NCBI GenBank assembly: GCA_030765065.1
Contig: CM060984.1
Location: forward strand, 83,725,988-83,789,987
From: Deroplatys truncata
Taxonomy: Eukaryota > Arthropoda > Insecta > Mantodea > Mantidae
Length of the DNA stretch: 64,000 bases
Reading direction: 5' to 3'
Positions 46,200 through 57,884 of this stretch are shown here, in pieces. The translations under genes and the position numbers were made by a program. The stretch's first letter is position 1. Each line of letters starts with the position of its first letter. The notes under the pieces are model-generated. The model was not told the origin of the DNA and ran no database searches. It saw only the letters and a program-made list of their open reading frames with translations.

Positions 46200-46780
46200 C
46201 GGAAAAATTATTTGTCACAAATTGTGTGTTTCAATGAGCTCTACATTTTTCTTGAAGTAAGCTTTTGCTCCTCTCTCGCCCTCGTTCTCCCCCCCCCCTC
46301 TCTCTCTCTCTCAGTTTCGTAGTTACGCAAAAAGATACACAATTCATATGGAATTAAACAGGAGAATTCAAGACATACGTATTATTAGTCATACAGATAT
46401 CTTAAACATATAGTATTTTAATAAAAAAAATCGTTACACCATTTTAAGAAAATAAAGATTACGAACATTTTTCGAATTACAAGATAATTTGGGGTTAAAG
46501 GATTTTGTTGAAAGCCAGCTGTTATACATTCTGAGTTAAGCTACCGCTTGTGTTATACAGGTCGTCTACTGCTGAAACAAAATGATAAACTATGCGTGAT
46601 TTGTGCAATGACGGAAACTATTTACTATAAAATTCTGATGTGTTACATTCACACGATTTTTTCTATTCACTCTTCTACAAATTATTCTAAGAAACGTTAT
46701 TCATCTCTGTACTTATTGATAATCGAGGTAAACGTTGATTAGTTCATTACACATTTTTCTGCACTGTGGTTGACTCAGAA
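46200..46780 (+). repeat. old HINE-like fragments
   Basis: About 46205-46515 carries the internal blocks (TTGTGTGTTTCAATGAGCTC, ATACAGATATCTTAAACATA), with a C-run and (CT)n tract at 46288-46312. About 46632-46760 is a separate 5' end (TTCTGATGTGTTACATTCAC, then AATCGAGGTAAACG). Confidence 0.65.
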
Positions 46781-47250
46781 TGACTTTGTCCTTGAACTGC
46801 TAGCGTGAAGTGGTCTAAGGAGCTTCTTGCCGACGATGCAAATAGTGTAACACCAGAAGTTCGAAAGTATTATCAACAAGAGCAGTTTCACATGTGTATG
46901 GTCATAGTTTGTCACGGTTTCGTTCACGTTATCTTATTTGCTGAGCGCCTGTTATTGCTTTACTATTTTGAATTTTGGATTCTTTGTCCTCCGGCTAGCT
47001 ATTATTACTCAGTCGAGCAAATCTCTTGAACAGGGCGTGTAAACGGAAAGGAGTTGTTACTAAAAGATAACACGGATAAAAGAATTTGTTTTTACACTTT
47101 TATTGCCGTCACGCTTTATTAATTTAACATAATTACTCTTGATACACGCCTGACTGAAACTGTTATATTTTCGAATGTAACTATAATCACTTATTTGCCG
47201 CACTTTATTAATTCGCGTATTTCACATTCTTTTACTAACTTACGACGAGA
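46781..47250. other. unassigned interval
   Basis: The frame at 46805-47029 has no recognisable domain. Nothing else seen. Confidence 0.4.
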
Positions 47251-47261
47251 GATTCTGTAGA

Positions 47262-47410
47262 ATTGCGTAACGTGTACTTCGTGAATGATTCTGTTAAACT
47301 GCGCGACGTGTAACCCGTGAATGCTTCTGTTGAACTGCGCGACGTGTAACCCGTGAGTGCTTCTGTTGAACTGCGCGACGTGTAACCCGTGAATGATTCT
47401 ATTAAACTGA
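47262..47410. repeat. 36-bp tandem repeat, four units
   Basis: The word GACGTGTAAC recurs at 47305, 47341 and 47377, with a diverged unit starting at about 47269. The unit is CTGCGCGACGTGTAACCCGT followed by GAATGCTTCTGTTGAA. Confidence 0.85.
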
Positions 47411-48170
47411 GCAATACTTGTCTCTGGCTTTAGAATTTATACTCCTTCACCCCGATATGCCTAAACATTATAACAGAGCTGGTTAATAAAACGCGCCAAC
47501 ATTAGCGTCTATTTTTTTATCCAATCAAAATTACGAACACATATGCTCTAGGGAAGATATTCCCTCCATTTCTAAAGAAAGGCACGCTACTCTGACGTCA
47601 TTTGCTTGTCTCTTCTAATTAATAAACAACTCACCCCCTCGTTTCATTGTTATGCGCACCTATTGTCAGTTTCAGTGAGGCCGTGTAAACTTATTTCCTA
47701 ACAATGCTTATAATTAGCAAACATCTCAAATCATTGTCAAACAATAATGTTAATTTACACTACAATCACTCTGGCATTTGCAGTGTTGTGATATAAAATA
47801 CTGCTCAAGTTATTGTTTTACATGTATACAGGATTTGCAGATTATTGAAAGTATGATCATAATTATTTTGTTTGACGCGGTAATATAGGTAATGCATTAC
47901 TGAGGCTACTTCCCGTAATATTTACAGGAAAGAAAGAATAAGTATCTTTGGAACAGAGTGTAAAACAACAGCACGAGAGGGAAGAACAATACAACGTTGG
48001 CTAAGTTCGCTTACGTCAACCACAAGATCATAGCTAAATTCCTGAGTCAAACACAGTAGTCTCAAGAAGGCAAAAGCGATAGCAGTTTTAAAAAGTTGGT
48101 CGCTATATGATGGCTTTCCACTCATTGTATGACGACAGAGAGATTCATTCAAGAAGAGAATAACTGGTAC
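47411..48170. other. unassigned interval
   Basis: No gene or repeat family recognised. Confidence 0.45.
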
Positions 48171-48174
48171 TTGA

Positions 48175-48488
48175 AAAAATCTGCGTTACATTCACATGGC
48201 ATTCTGTATCCAATATTCTACGAACTACACTTGTTCTATTACTCTATCTACATTTTGTTGTGTGAAATAAACGTTTGCAGAAATGGATTCATTACGCATT
48301 TCGTTGTAGGTACATGACGGATACAGCGATCGTAGTCAATGTTTTAAAGGTAAGTGGCTATATGATGGCTTTGAAATTCAAGTCTTTGCATGGCCGGGAG
48401 AAAAAAAAAATAGCTACTTACCACTTGGAAAGTGTTTGAAAGTTCAAGCCAATAACAAAGAGTATCATGGAAATAGGTACAGCTTATA
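48175..48488 (+). repeat. old HINE-like 5' half
   Basis: Starts AATCTGCGTTACATTCACAT, then GAAATAAACGTTTGCAGAAATGG and CGTTGTAGG. It is cut by the adjacent SINE. Confidence 0.65.
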
Positions 48489-48489
48489 C

Positions 48490-48835
48490 AAAGGAGAGGG
48501 ACACCTCACGCACTGCAACTTAGGTAGACATATTTTCGCTACCACACTCAGGAGGAAGGCATGGAGTGAAGGAATAACAGGAGACTACAGACCCCAGGCA
48601 GACGCGCGAAACTCCCTAGTAGTTCCAGGCTCGAATATTCGTCCCACTGCTGGATCTGCCTAAAGAGGACGATGAGCGACTCGTCGACCAAGCAGCCCTG
48701 TATTGTCCATGGGGAGCACGCTTTCCTTTGAGCTAGTATCCGTGCCGTACGTCACGAAACCTAGAAGCCTACCAGTAAGAACGCGAATGTGACCCTCACA
48801 TGTTACCCGGGGCTATCTCACTCGGCATATTTGGA
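48490..48835 (-). mobile_element. tRNA-derived SINE, family B
   Basis: On the minus strand the head is GCCGAGTGAGATAGCCCCGG. The tail on the plus strand (ACAGGAGACTACAGACCCCAG; ACTGCTGGATCTGCCTAAAG) matches 21277-21370. The central core is mostly deleted. Confidence 0.65.
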
Positions 48836-48864
48836 AATAGTTACCACCATAAAGATTTTTTTTC

Positions 48865-49155
48865 TATTTATACGCCTCCCTTTAACATCTAGATCATATC
48901 GGCGGTTTTGCCTTTGAAACAACTGCTCATCGACGCTCGTTTACTATTCGTTAATCTTTTGGTTTGTTTACATTGGGCTTTCTTTGTAAACATTAAATTC
49001 CACGCACACACATTTACACTCTCATCCATACTTCCAGACTTTAGGATGGACGGGGAATATCTTAATTACAGAAAAATTCCCATCCTCCAGCCAGGAATGG
49101 AACCCGGTACCTCTGGATTTGGAAGCTTACATGTTAACCAGTAGACCACAATTAT
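48865..49155 (-). mobile_element. tRNA-derived SINE, family D, copy 2
   Basis: Matches 7385-7690: TCCCTTTAACATCTAGATCATATCGGC, ACTGCTCATCGACGCTCG, a CA-rich word, GGATGGACGGGGAATATC. On the minus strand the head reads CTACTGGTTAACATGTAAGC, then CCGGGTTCCATTCCTGG (B box). Confidence 0.65.
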
Positions 49156-49545
49156 TTTACTTGTCATAAATTACGTGCTTGAGCAAGATCTACATGTTTT
49201 GTATAGTAAGATGTCTATGTCTTACGATTTACTAATTATAAAAAGATCATTCTGAATAAAGAAAACTATTCACAGAAAACTCAAGATATATATTTTATTT
49301 TGTCGTGTAAATATCTAATCAGTGGTATTTCAATCAAAATCGAAAGAATCAATTGAGAAAATAAAAAATAACGAAAAATGTTACATATAAAGGGTAGCTT
49401 GTTGGGGGATTTTCTGAAAATCTTTACGTCGCATTCTTGGAAGATGCTGAATTTAAATACGAGTTTGGTATATTTGCGACATTTCGTTTTATGTTTAATG
49501 TGGAATGCAGTGCTTCCTCTACCTACTATAGGTAAGTAATAGGAT
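49156..49545 (+). repeat. old HINE-like 3' half
   Basis: Internal blocks from TTGTCATAAATTACGTGCTTG through ATATAAAGGGTAGCTTG to GGAATGCAGTGCTTCCTCTA and ACTATAGGTAAGTAATAGG at about 49540. No microsatellite remains. Confidence 0.65.
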
Positions 49546-49559
49546 TAGAGCGGAGGGGG

Positions 49560-50095
49560 GGCTTAGCACCTCCACCTAAGAAGAAGTTTTGTGCCTAAGC
49601 CCCTGACGGGAGGGAGGGAGGTGTGAGGTGAAAGGAGACAGAGGGTGGCCGAACCAGGAGGCGCGACAAAGCAGAGGGCAGGGTCGCTATCTTTTTCAAG
49701 ATCGAAACTCCCCGGATGGCATCTGGTACAACCGGCTTCCCTCCCCCCCTGCAGGCTTATACATCCCACTGGGGGCACGGGACTCGAAGACCGTCCCCTT
49801 CCGAGGGACGAAGTGTTACAGAGAGCATCCTCTTCCCCTGCGTGCAACACGAGACTCTCTCCAATATTTGCAACCCTGTAACATCCAAGCAGATGCAAGG
49901 TGAAGTGAATGAGAATGGAGGTGAAATGAAGGGACAGAGAATTCGGGGCTGAAAGAAACCACTCCAGCATTCGCCTGACGATTTGGGAAAACTAGGAAAA
50001 ACACATGGGTCAGAGTGAGCGATTTCCGGGAAATGATCCCGGGACCCTCCGGAATGTGGGCCACAGACGCCGCGAGCCAGCCCGTTCGGTTCGGT
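49560..50095 (-). mobile_element. tRNA-derived SINE, family C, copy 2
   Basis: Related to 30640-31080. On the minus strand the head is GGGCTGGCTCGCGGCGTCTG with GTCCCGGGATCATTTCCC as the B-box region. The core reads CCAGCATTCGCCTGACGATT and GGGAAAACTAGGAAAAAC on the plus strand. Confidence 0.65.
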
Positions 50096-50099
50096 AGTT

Positions 50100-50612
50100 A
50101 ATAGAAAAAGCAAAACTTGAAAAATTAATTAGGTAATTTATTTTATAAGGTAAGAGTCACTAAAAAGCTTTGTGATATACATATTAAAATCGGCTTCATA
50201 TATTCGTAGGAATGCAAAGCTCGCCTTGGATTTGTTTTGTAAAAGCCCTACTCCTAAAATAAAATACAAATGTTACAGTTGTATTATATGTTGATTTTGC
50301 TACAAACACTTCAATTTAGCGTTTGTCATTTACGACTTTCTTCAAAACGCTTGGTTATATACAGAAGGAGTGGTGCAGTTTAGCATTTTATAGCCTTTGA
50401 AAACATATATTGAGTTATTTATGATAAATAGATAATGTGTTTTAAATAACGTTAATGTGAAATAAAAATCAAACTTTTAAAGGTTTAGTGCGATACAAAT
50501 ACACAAAAAAGTTTAAATTATAATCGATTAAACAAAACAGAAAAAACTAATACAGGCTAAAGTATAACACAGAAGAAGAGAAATTTTTATTGATGCAAAA
50601 CAGAATAATAAA
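50100..50612. other. unassigned interval
   Basis: AT-rich, nothing recognised. Confidence 0.45.
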
Positions 50613-50615
50613 GGA

Positions 50616-51375
50616 ATCTGATGTGATACATTCACACGACTTTCTCTACCCTCTATTGTTTATTAATGTGTATACAGTTTACTCTTACTCAGTCTCATTT
50701 TTCTATCTACTACATTTTAATATCCAGATAAACCGTCGCAGAAATAGCTAAAATTACATCTGTTTCCATTTAATCGCGTGAAACAACTGTATGCCGCAAG
50801 GAATTTAAAAAAATGATCAAGAAATGAACAATTCTAACCTTTAATAATGGATATCTCAGAGACGGCTTAAACTAAAAAAAAACTTATTTGAAATGCATTG
50901 TGTGTTTTAAAGAGATCCGCATTTTCTGTATAGTATATCTTCGTCTGTCGCTTAACTTTTACCAGTTATACAAAATTATACGAAGCTTCTTCCAAATGAA
51001 GTAGTCTTCACAGGCTATTCCCAGAAACTTCAGTATATGCGTTTTATTTGCTATGGAAATATCTTTTGTATGTGGTATTTTATTCAAAATCCTTGTAGCC
51101 CTATTTTTAGAAAATCAAAATTTTCGAAAAATGTTCCATGTAAAGGGTAGTCTGAGTCGAGAAATTTTGTTGAAAATCTTCGTGTGGCATCTTTGGAAGG
51201 TACTAAAACTAAATACCAAATATGGTATTCATCCGACTTTTCGCTTTTGAGTTCACGGTTACACAGACAGGCCACAGACACACCCATGGACGCATTTCCA
51301 AAAATGTTTTATTGGATTAGGGCGTCTCAAAACATGTAATTCCGGTGAAATCTCGGTATCGAATTCTTGGGTGGA
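50616..51375 (+). repeat. old HINE-like copy, 3' end truncated
   Basis: Starts AATCTGATGTGATACATTCA, has ACTTTCTCTACC and most internal blocks, and ends in TTCTTGGGTGGAAAGTAATA. The palindromic 3' terminus is reduced by a deletion. The CA tract is degenerate (ACACAGACAGGCCACAGACAC). Confidence 0.7.
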
Positions 51376-52323
51376 AAGTAATAAATTACAGAAAATGAAG
51401 TTTTGCAAGTTTATCAATCTGTTTAATAAAATGATGGGAGATGCTTCAACATTCTGTTCTGTCATTCGTGTTCTCCTGCCACTTACAATTAAATTACCTT
51501 TACTGAAATATCTTAAGCATAAATGCTATTGGTAGGACTCCAAATATATTGCAGAACTGCTTGGGTAGACTCCGGGTATGTCAGCTTAATAGCGAACAGC
51601 ATATGCAGGCAGTCTACATAATTTGTACCAGTTGAGAATGAAAATATGCATATCCCTCAACAAAACTATCCATTTTAACAACCTAAAAAATTGAAGTTTT
51701 CTTTTACTTTCAATCTATTGACAATACTGACCAGCAGTGATGGGATTAAAAAGTTTAACAATCTTTCGAAAGCATTTGTCGAATTTTCTTCCAAGTCACT
51801 GCTCAAGTTTTTGTTGCACTTTGCATTTATCCTCTTAGCATTTGTTAGAATCTTTCCCATTTGATTTTTACATTTTCAATTGCAAAAAAGTCTATGAATT
51901 GCAAAATATATGGGCTTAACTATCCCTCAGTAGACCTTTTCAATACAGCGCGTAAAGTTAATAACTCATTACACAACTTATGTGCAAAGGAGTACAAACT
52001 GCATAATTAATTTACTAACTGTGACTACCACAAATTTATCTTGACACTGTATTTCAGAATAATTACGTTCTCATTAGGATTATAACTGCGATTGTTTTTT
52101 GTATGATCAAAAATTAATATTTAGAACGAAGATAATTTATTTAATTTTAAATATAATCTAGAGGAAATCAAATGTATTAATTATATTAATTTCATAATTT
52201 CACTGAATAATGATAACTTCGCTTTCTCAAATCACCACCCGTATTCCGGAAAGGCGGCCAAGTGCACCATAAATATTTCAAACTCCTATTTGAAGTTTCC
52301 AGATATAAAGGACGAAAGAAAAG
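51376..52323. other. unassigned interval
   Basis: No gene or repeat family recognised. Confidence 0.45.
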
Positions 52324-52325
52324 AT

Positions 52326-53178
52326 CTGATGTGTACATTCACATGACTTACACTATCCTCTATTGTTTATTAGTGGCTATTAAATTATTCTTACGAAAGT
52401 TTATTTTTCCACCTACTTTATTTTAATCGAGATACACTTTCGCAGAAACATCTAAATTACACGCTTCGTTATACATCAACAAAAGGAATAGCGATAGATA
52501 AATGTTTAAGAACTGGGCGCTATATGCTCACCTTAAAATTCCATATTCCTCCCATGCAATCGAGAGAAAAAACTGAAGATCGATAGGTCTTTAAAGGAAT
52601 GATAAATCTTTGAACAAATGTGCCATTAATAGCGAATAACTGGAAATGGCAGATACCACAAAAAATAGTTTAAATAAATGTGTGTTTTAAAAGGATCTAC
52701 ATTTATGTTTTGGGTGTTTTCGTCTATCACTTAACGTTCATCATTTGTACCATATTACATAAGATTCCTATCGAATGAAAAGGACTTCATAGGCTATTTC
52801 CATAAAATTCAAGATATACATCTTATTTGTCATATAAATATCTTTAATATATAGAATTTTAATCAAATAGTTAGAGCGATTTTTGAGAAAATAAATTTTT
52901 TTTATATATGTTCCATGTAAATAGTAGTTTCGAATGGGGGAATTTTTTTTGAAAATGTTGTGTTGTATCTTTGGAAGATACTAAACATAAATACGAAATC
53001 GGTATTTGAGTTATGCTATCCACAGACAGACATACCACACACACACACACTCAGTGCGGATCTTTTTCTAAAAAAGCTTTTTATGGATTCAGGGGACCTC
53101 AAAACATTTATATATTTCCGGTGAAATCACGGTATTGAAATGAAAGCTTCTGTACTTATTATGTACGTGGTAGAGAAA
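52326..53178 (+). repeat. old HINE-like copy
   Basis: Starts TCTGATGTGTACATTCACATG and ends TTATTATGTACGTGGTAGAGAAAAT. An AC tract lies at about 53032-53050. Diverged but full-length. Confidence 0.7.
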
Positions 53179-53179
53179 A

Positions 53180-54014
53180 TTAGGTTTATTGTAAATCAAT
53201 TTCACATTTTAGCACATTTTCAGACCACATTAGAAAGTGGTTTACAAAATGAAAAAGCAAGAGTACAAACCTTTATGAAGATTTGCGAAAGCACCACCCT
53301 CACCATATATCGGTTTTCTGTTTACAGGAAGTGAGATTGTATGAGAACGGATGCAGTAACGGTAACAAAGCTTGAGAACACCTGTCACCATCACTTCATC
53401 AAGCTCATTAGAGCAGCCAATTATCAGATTGCTATTGTTGACACGCGGAGCCAATGAACTCTACGTGTTTTCGTGACTAAACCTCGCAGCAATAGCTTCA
53501 CACTTGGGTGAGATCTAACATAAACAAACATTGCTTGTAATCAGTTTAAATGATACAACTGAATTTGTCAGTTTTTGCCTTAGTAAATAGCAATTATGGG
53601 AATAATAACCATGCAATAGGCGTACTTTTATAATCAGTAATACCAACCATGAATAATTGCGTGAAAGTTTCGTGATAAACTAGAACCACTTCGAAATTTC
53701 GTGTTTCATAACTAAATACTTTAACTTTAAGCCGAAAAATGCATATTTCTTTTGCGAAAGAACCTACAAAATAATTGCGTTTTTCCTAACAAGACCACGT
53801 TAAGTATTACGCATATCTGATTATTTTCTGACCTTCCGTTAGATTAAATCTGTATTCCGCAGAAAACAGTTATTATAGATACATAAGGAGATGAAAGAAA
53901 CTGAATTAACAGTTAAAATAATCCAATTTTAAGCAAATCTGTTTGAGTGAATTATTTATGAAATATGAATTAATGTTGCCAGTTATTCAGTTATAGTAGT
54001 ACATGTTCCAATTA
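53180..54014. other. unassigned interval
   Basis: No gene or repeat family recognised. Confidence 0.45.
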
Positions 54015-54016
54015 TA

Positions 54017-55860
54017 AAGGGTGAATCACCTAAAAGTTGCACCACAAATATTTCGGAAATGGAAAGTTCCATTGATGTGCAGTTTTCACAGCATTGATTG
54101 GTAGTCAGGTACTCGTACATTTAGCCTATAAATAGATTTTGCTAATACTGAGAAAGTGTATTTTTTGAGCAAACATAAAATTTTTTAATGGAACAATGCT
54201 TATGTTACATCAACAGAATAAAGGTAGGATAAATTAGAATGTCAGTGGCGTTTGTTGCAGGATTATAGTGCAAGTGGTTTACGAGAAATCTTATTTTGAA
54301 ACGTTTACGCACCGACACTTGTACAACCTGTGGTAGCAGAAACTAAAGAAAAACAAAAGGGAATTACAATACTTCTGTGGATTCTTACAAGTAAAGACAA
54401 CATAACCGCTCAAAGTTGTGTTCAAAATGACCACCGGCAGCTTCAATACGAGCTTCCAGTCTGCTATGGAAAGACTGCTGCACACGTTCTAGGATTTCAG
54501 AGGAAATTTCAGAGCAGGCAGCACTAATACGTCGTTTCGTATCGTCTGGTGTAGTTGGTACATCCTTGTAGACAGTGTCCTTCAGCGTTCCCCACAGAAA
54601 AAAGTCTAAAGGGGCCAGATCTGGTGATCGGGCCGGCTAAGGTACAGGTCCTCTTCGTCCAATCCAACGATTTGGAAACAATCCGTTAAGACAAGCTGTG
54701 TAACTTCGTGCACTATGGGTTGGACAGCCATCATGCTGGTACCACAGGTTCCTCCTAGTCTGCAAAGGAACGTCTTCTAGCATCTGTGGCAGATGGTCTG
54801 TCAGGAGGCTGCGATACTTGTGCGAGTTCAGTGTTCCTTCTATGAACAAAGGCGTATGAGCTGATGGTTCACTATTCCACACCACACGTTTAAAATCCAT
54901 GAACGCCGACGTTCCACCTGATGAAACCAACGCGGATTGTGAACAGACCAATAGTGCATGTTTCTGCGGTTTACCTGGCCCTGATTAGTAAATGTTGCCT
55001 CATCACTAAACAAGATACATGATGAATCTGGAGTATCATGTCTGAATGCCCATGTACAAAAGTTAACACGATTCTCAAAATCGTTTCCATGCAGCTTTTG
55101 TTGGAGAGAGATGTGATATGGATGGAACCTATGTCGATGGAGAATGCGCAGTACACTTGCCTGACTTATGCCATTTCCACGTGCGATTGTGCGGGAACTA
55201 ATTTGCGGATCTACTGCAACGGCAGCCAAAATATTAATTTCTGCTTCTTCTCCAGTCACTTGTTTGTTTCTGTTACGTTTTCTAGATGTTACAGTACCAC
55301 TTTCACGTAATTGGTTGAAGAGGTTGATAAATAATTGCCGAGATGGTTGACATCTATTGGGATACGTTTCCACATACACCGTACAGAAACGAACTGCGTT
55401 CTTTCTATACTCTCCATATAACATGTGCATGTCGGCCTTTTCTGCATTAGTAAACCCCATCTTCCACTCACGACTTACTGCTTGAACTGTCACAAACTGT
55501 CTAACTAACTGCAATCAATGAACAGAAAACACAATGCAAACAAACATAACAACATCGTACCTATCAACTAAGCAGGTTGAATGGGACAAACAATTGTCGG
55601 GGTGGAAACTTTTCAAAATACGATTTCTCGTAAACCACTTGGAGTAGAATCCTGCAACAAAGACCATTGACATTATAATTTACCCTACCTTTATTCTGTT
55701 GATGTAACTAGGCATTGCTCCATTTAAAAATTGTATGTTTGCTCAAAATACACTTTCTCAGTATTATTAAAATCTGTTTATAGGCTAAATGCACGAGTCC
55801 CTGACTACCAATCAATGCTGTGAAATCTGCACATCAATAGCACTTTCCATTTCCGAAATA
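54017..55860 (-). mobile_element. rosa-type (DD41D) transposon with ~300-bp TIRs
   Basis: The left arm 54017-54322 is repeated in reverse at 55588-55860: ATTTCGGAAATGGAAAG outside, GGTTTACGAGAAATC and ATTTTGAAA inside. The right arm lacks its outermost ~28 bases, where a different transposon end (CAGGGTGAGCCAAAAGACTCC) begins at 55861 right after TA. TA precedes the left end (54015-54016). Confidence 0.8.
54385..55460 (-). pseudogene. DD41D transposase, one frameshift and one nonsense codon
   Basis: The start ATG is at 55458-55460 (MGFTNAEKADMHMLYGEYRK). The N-terminal helix-turn-helix domains include GTVTSRKRNRNKQVTGEE and SSRTIARGNGISQASVLRIL. The catalytic Asp residues lie in ILFSDEATFTNQG, WYQHDGCPTHSA and SPDLAPLDFFLWG; the last two are 41 residues apart. 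A one-base shift near 54845 splits the frame after NVWCGIVNHQLI. A TAG (54637-54639) replaces the Trp expected in VPWPARSPDL. The C-terminus reads EAAGGHFEHNFERLCCLYL and a TAA at 54385-54387. About 358 residues would be encoded, the usual size for the family, so only two lesions kill this copy. Confidence 0.85.
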
Positions 55861-56195
55861 CAGGGTGAGCCAAAAGACTCCGAACCGCCTGCGCGTTGTT
55901 TTTCCTCTCCGCGTCCTCGGCGCTCGTTGCCGTCTGCTGCTAGCATAGAAAGGCGCGGATGAAACCATACACCATTTTTAAAACTACTTTTAAAGGCTTT
56001 ACTTACCAACTTCATGAAAGGAAATGGTGAAACTGGCTACCGTCGTTGTCCATTCATTTTTGGCACCTCTTTAGGAAACTAACTTTGTTGCAACAAGAAC
56101 AAGAGCACACAACTGAGCAAACACAGCTATTGTGCTTGTCTGATATTGTTATCATAGATTGTGAACAGCCCTCCGTAGTAGTATTTGGGAAAGGA
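55861..56195 (+). mobile_element. fragment of another TA-inserting transposon
   Basis: Begins TA then CAGGGTGAGCCAAAAGACTC, a typical Tc1/mariner-type terminus, placed inside the right TIR of the rosa-type element. No second terminus is found, so it is truncated, probably by the SINE that follows. Confidence 0.45.
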
Positions 56196-56199
56196 ATTT

Positions 56200-56345
56200 T
56201 GGGAAGCCTAAGTTCAGAATAGCTCTGCGGCACGGAGGAAAACCCGGAAGAAAACCTGTCAGGAGGACGGTCCTGACAGGATTTAATCAGTAGACCTCCC
56301 GAATGCTAGCCTCACTCCTTACCGCGGAGCCATTTTGCTCCATGC
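56200..56345 (-). mobile_element. SINE head fragment, family B
   Basis: On the minus strand GGAGCAAAATGGCTCCGCGGTAAGG is the family B head with its A box. The plus strand carries GAGGAAAACCCGGAAGAAAACC. Only the first ~145 bases remain. Confidence 0.6.
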
Positions 56346-56391
56346 AGTGGTTAGAGAAAGTCATGTGAATGTACATGTAAGACTTTTTTAC

Positions 56392-57280
56392 TCCCTCACG
56401 AGTTTTATGTAGTTCGGACACCATAAAACCTTACTTCAAGATAAATCTAGAAGCCGTGAAAGCATAAATGTGTAGTTAAATATTTTTGTGGCGTTGTCTT
56501 TATGTTTCTCATAAGCTCATGCAAAAACTATGTAACAATTCCAGCCAATTATGAAATTGCTTTTTACAGTTGACTGCAATCTTTCCTGCATAGCTAAAAA
56601 TAATATGTTACCATATTGTGCCGTAATTGAAACCATCACTCCAGTATTTATATTTACTTTACATTAAGTATGCTGATTGTTAGAAATGAGGATATAAATC
56701 CTCTTGGTAATCGACTAAACCTGTTTAACATAGTATTGTATTATTTTAAAGTAAGTGATGCATTATTTCTCTGAAAAGTGCATTAAAATGCTTTTAAACC
56801 TACTGCGTTTCAGTATGTAGCTGTCACTTATTTTGACGCCCTCCCCAAGGCCGGGTCTTGAATTAAGCTCACGATCCTTATATTTCAAGCTAAGAAAAAG
56901 AACAAAATAAAATGCTTGCATTTCATAGAGAAAACGTACAGCAGTAAGAAAAACAATTAAACTGAGAAGAATAGTTTGACAAATATCCTAAAGAAAGCTT
57001 TTCAAACTGTTGATGGTACTTCAGGATAAATGAGATAATTATCGTAGTACATTCTTTAAAACTTTGTGTTCTAAAGTTGCACATCCATGTTATAGATGTA
57101 ACCTTTTCCACCATGTCTTATCATGCTGCACAGACAAACACACCAGAAATGAAGATGTTCTATGTTAAAAGAATTTATAGTGATTCGAGTCTTTTAGAGA
57201 AATGTCTAATTCCAACACCTATATATTACAAACCCGTGATATTAAAAGCTTTACCTTTCATTGCTACATGGAATAAAAAA
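56392..57280. other. unassigned interval
   Basis: A short HINE-like 5' trace at 56346-56390 (GGTTAGAGAAAGTCATGTGA) precedes it. No gene recognised within. Confidence 0.45.
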
Positions 57281-57281
57281 C

Positions 57282-57800
57282 CTACGTTCACTTGACTTTC
57301 TCTACCCATTATCGTTTATATTTATATCTCTTCTGCAACATATTGTTACAAAAGGTTTATTTTTATCTACTGTAGGCTAATGATATAAACTTCTGCTTCT
57401 TTCTCTGTTTAACCTCCTCGTATGTAGGACTTACACCCCCAGGGCGGGTGCCTGGGGTCAGAGGCCCGTCGAGGAGCAGACACTCATGGATCCAGGATGG
57501 GTGATCAGCCCGATGCCTGGTATGGGAGGAAGGAAGTAGATGAAACGAAATGATGAAATGGATGAAAGGAAAGGTGATGATGGAGCAGTTGGTGGAATGG
57601 CGGGGGAAACCGGAGAACCCGGAGAAAACCCGACCAGACGCCGCTTTGTCCACCACAAATCTCACATGCGGGTCCCTAGTATTGAACCCGGGCCGTCTCG
57701 GTGGGAGGCCACGGCGCCGCCTAATGATATAAACGTTTCTGGAAATTATTTGACGACACATATCGTTCCAGGCACAAAGAGGATACACGAGACGTGATAG
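57282..57800 (+). repeat. HINE-like 5' end carrying a SINE
   Basis: CGTTCACTTGACTTTCTCTACCC, then TTTATTTTTATCTACTGTAGG, is a diverged 5' end. The family's AATCGAGATAAACGTTTGC block appears as AATGATATAAACGTTTCTGG after the SINE. Confidence 0.65.
57391..57720 (-). mobile_element. tRNA-derived SINE, family A, with 14-bp target duplication
   Basis: A 330-bp insertion flanked by perfect CTAATGATATAAAC duplications (57377-57390 and 57721-57734). On the minus strand it starts GCGGCGCCGTGGCC and holds CCGGGTTCAATACTAGGGACC (B box). The head is shorter than in the copy at 26-370 because about 20 bases of the D-arm segment are missing. The other end is CT-rich on the plus strand (TTCTGCTTCTTTCTC). 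Confidence 0.9.
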
Positions 57801-57884
57801 TTAGGAGCTGAATATACTGGGCTTGAATTATAATACTCGCGAGAAAAATCTGAATAACGAGAGCACTTTAAAAAAAATCATGTG

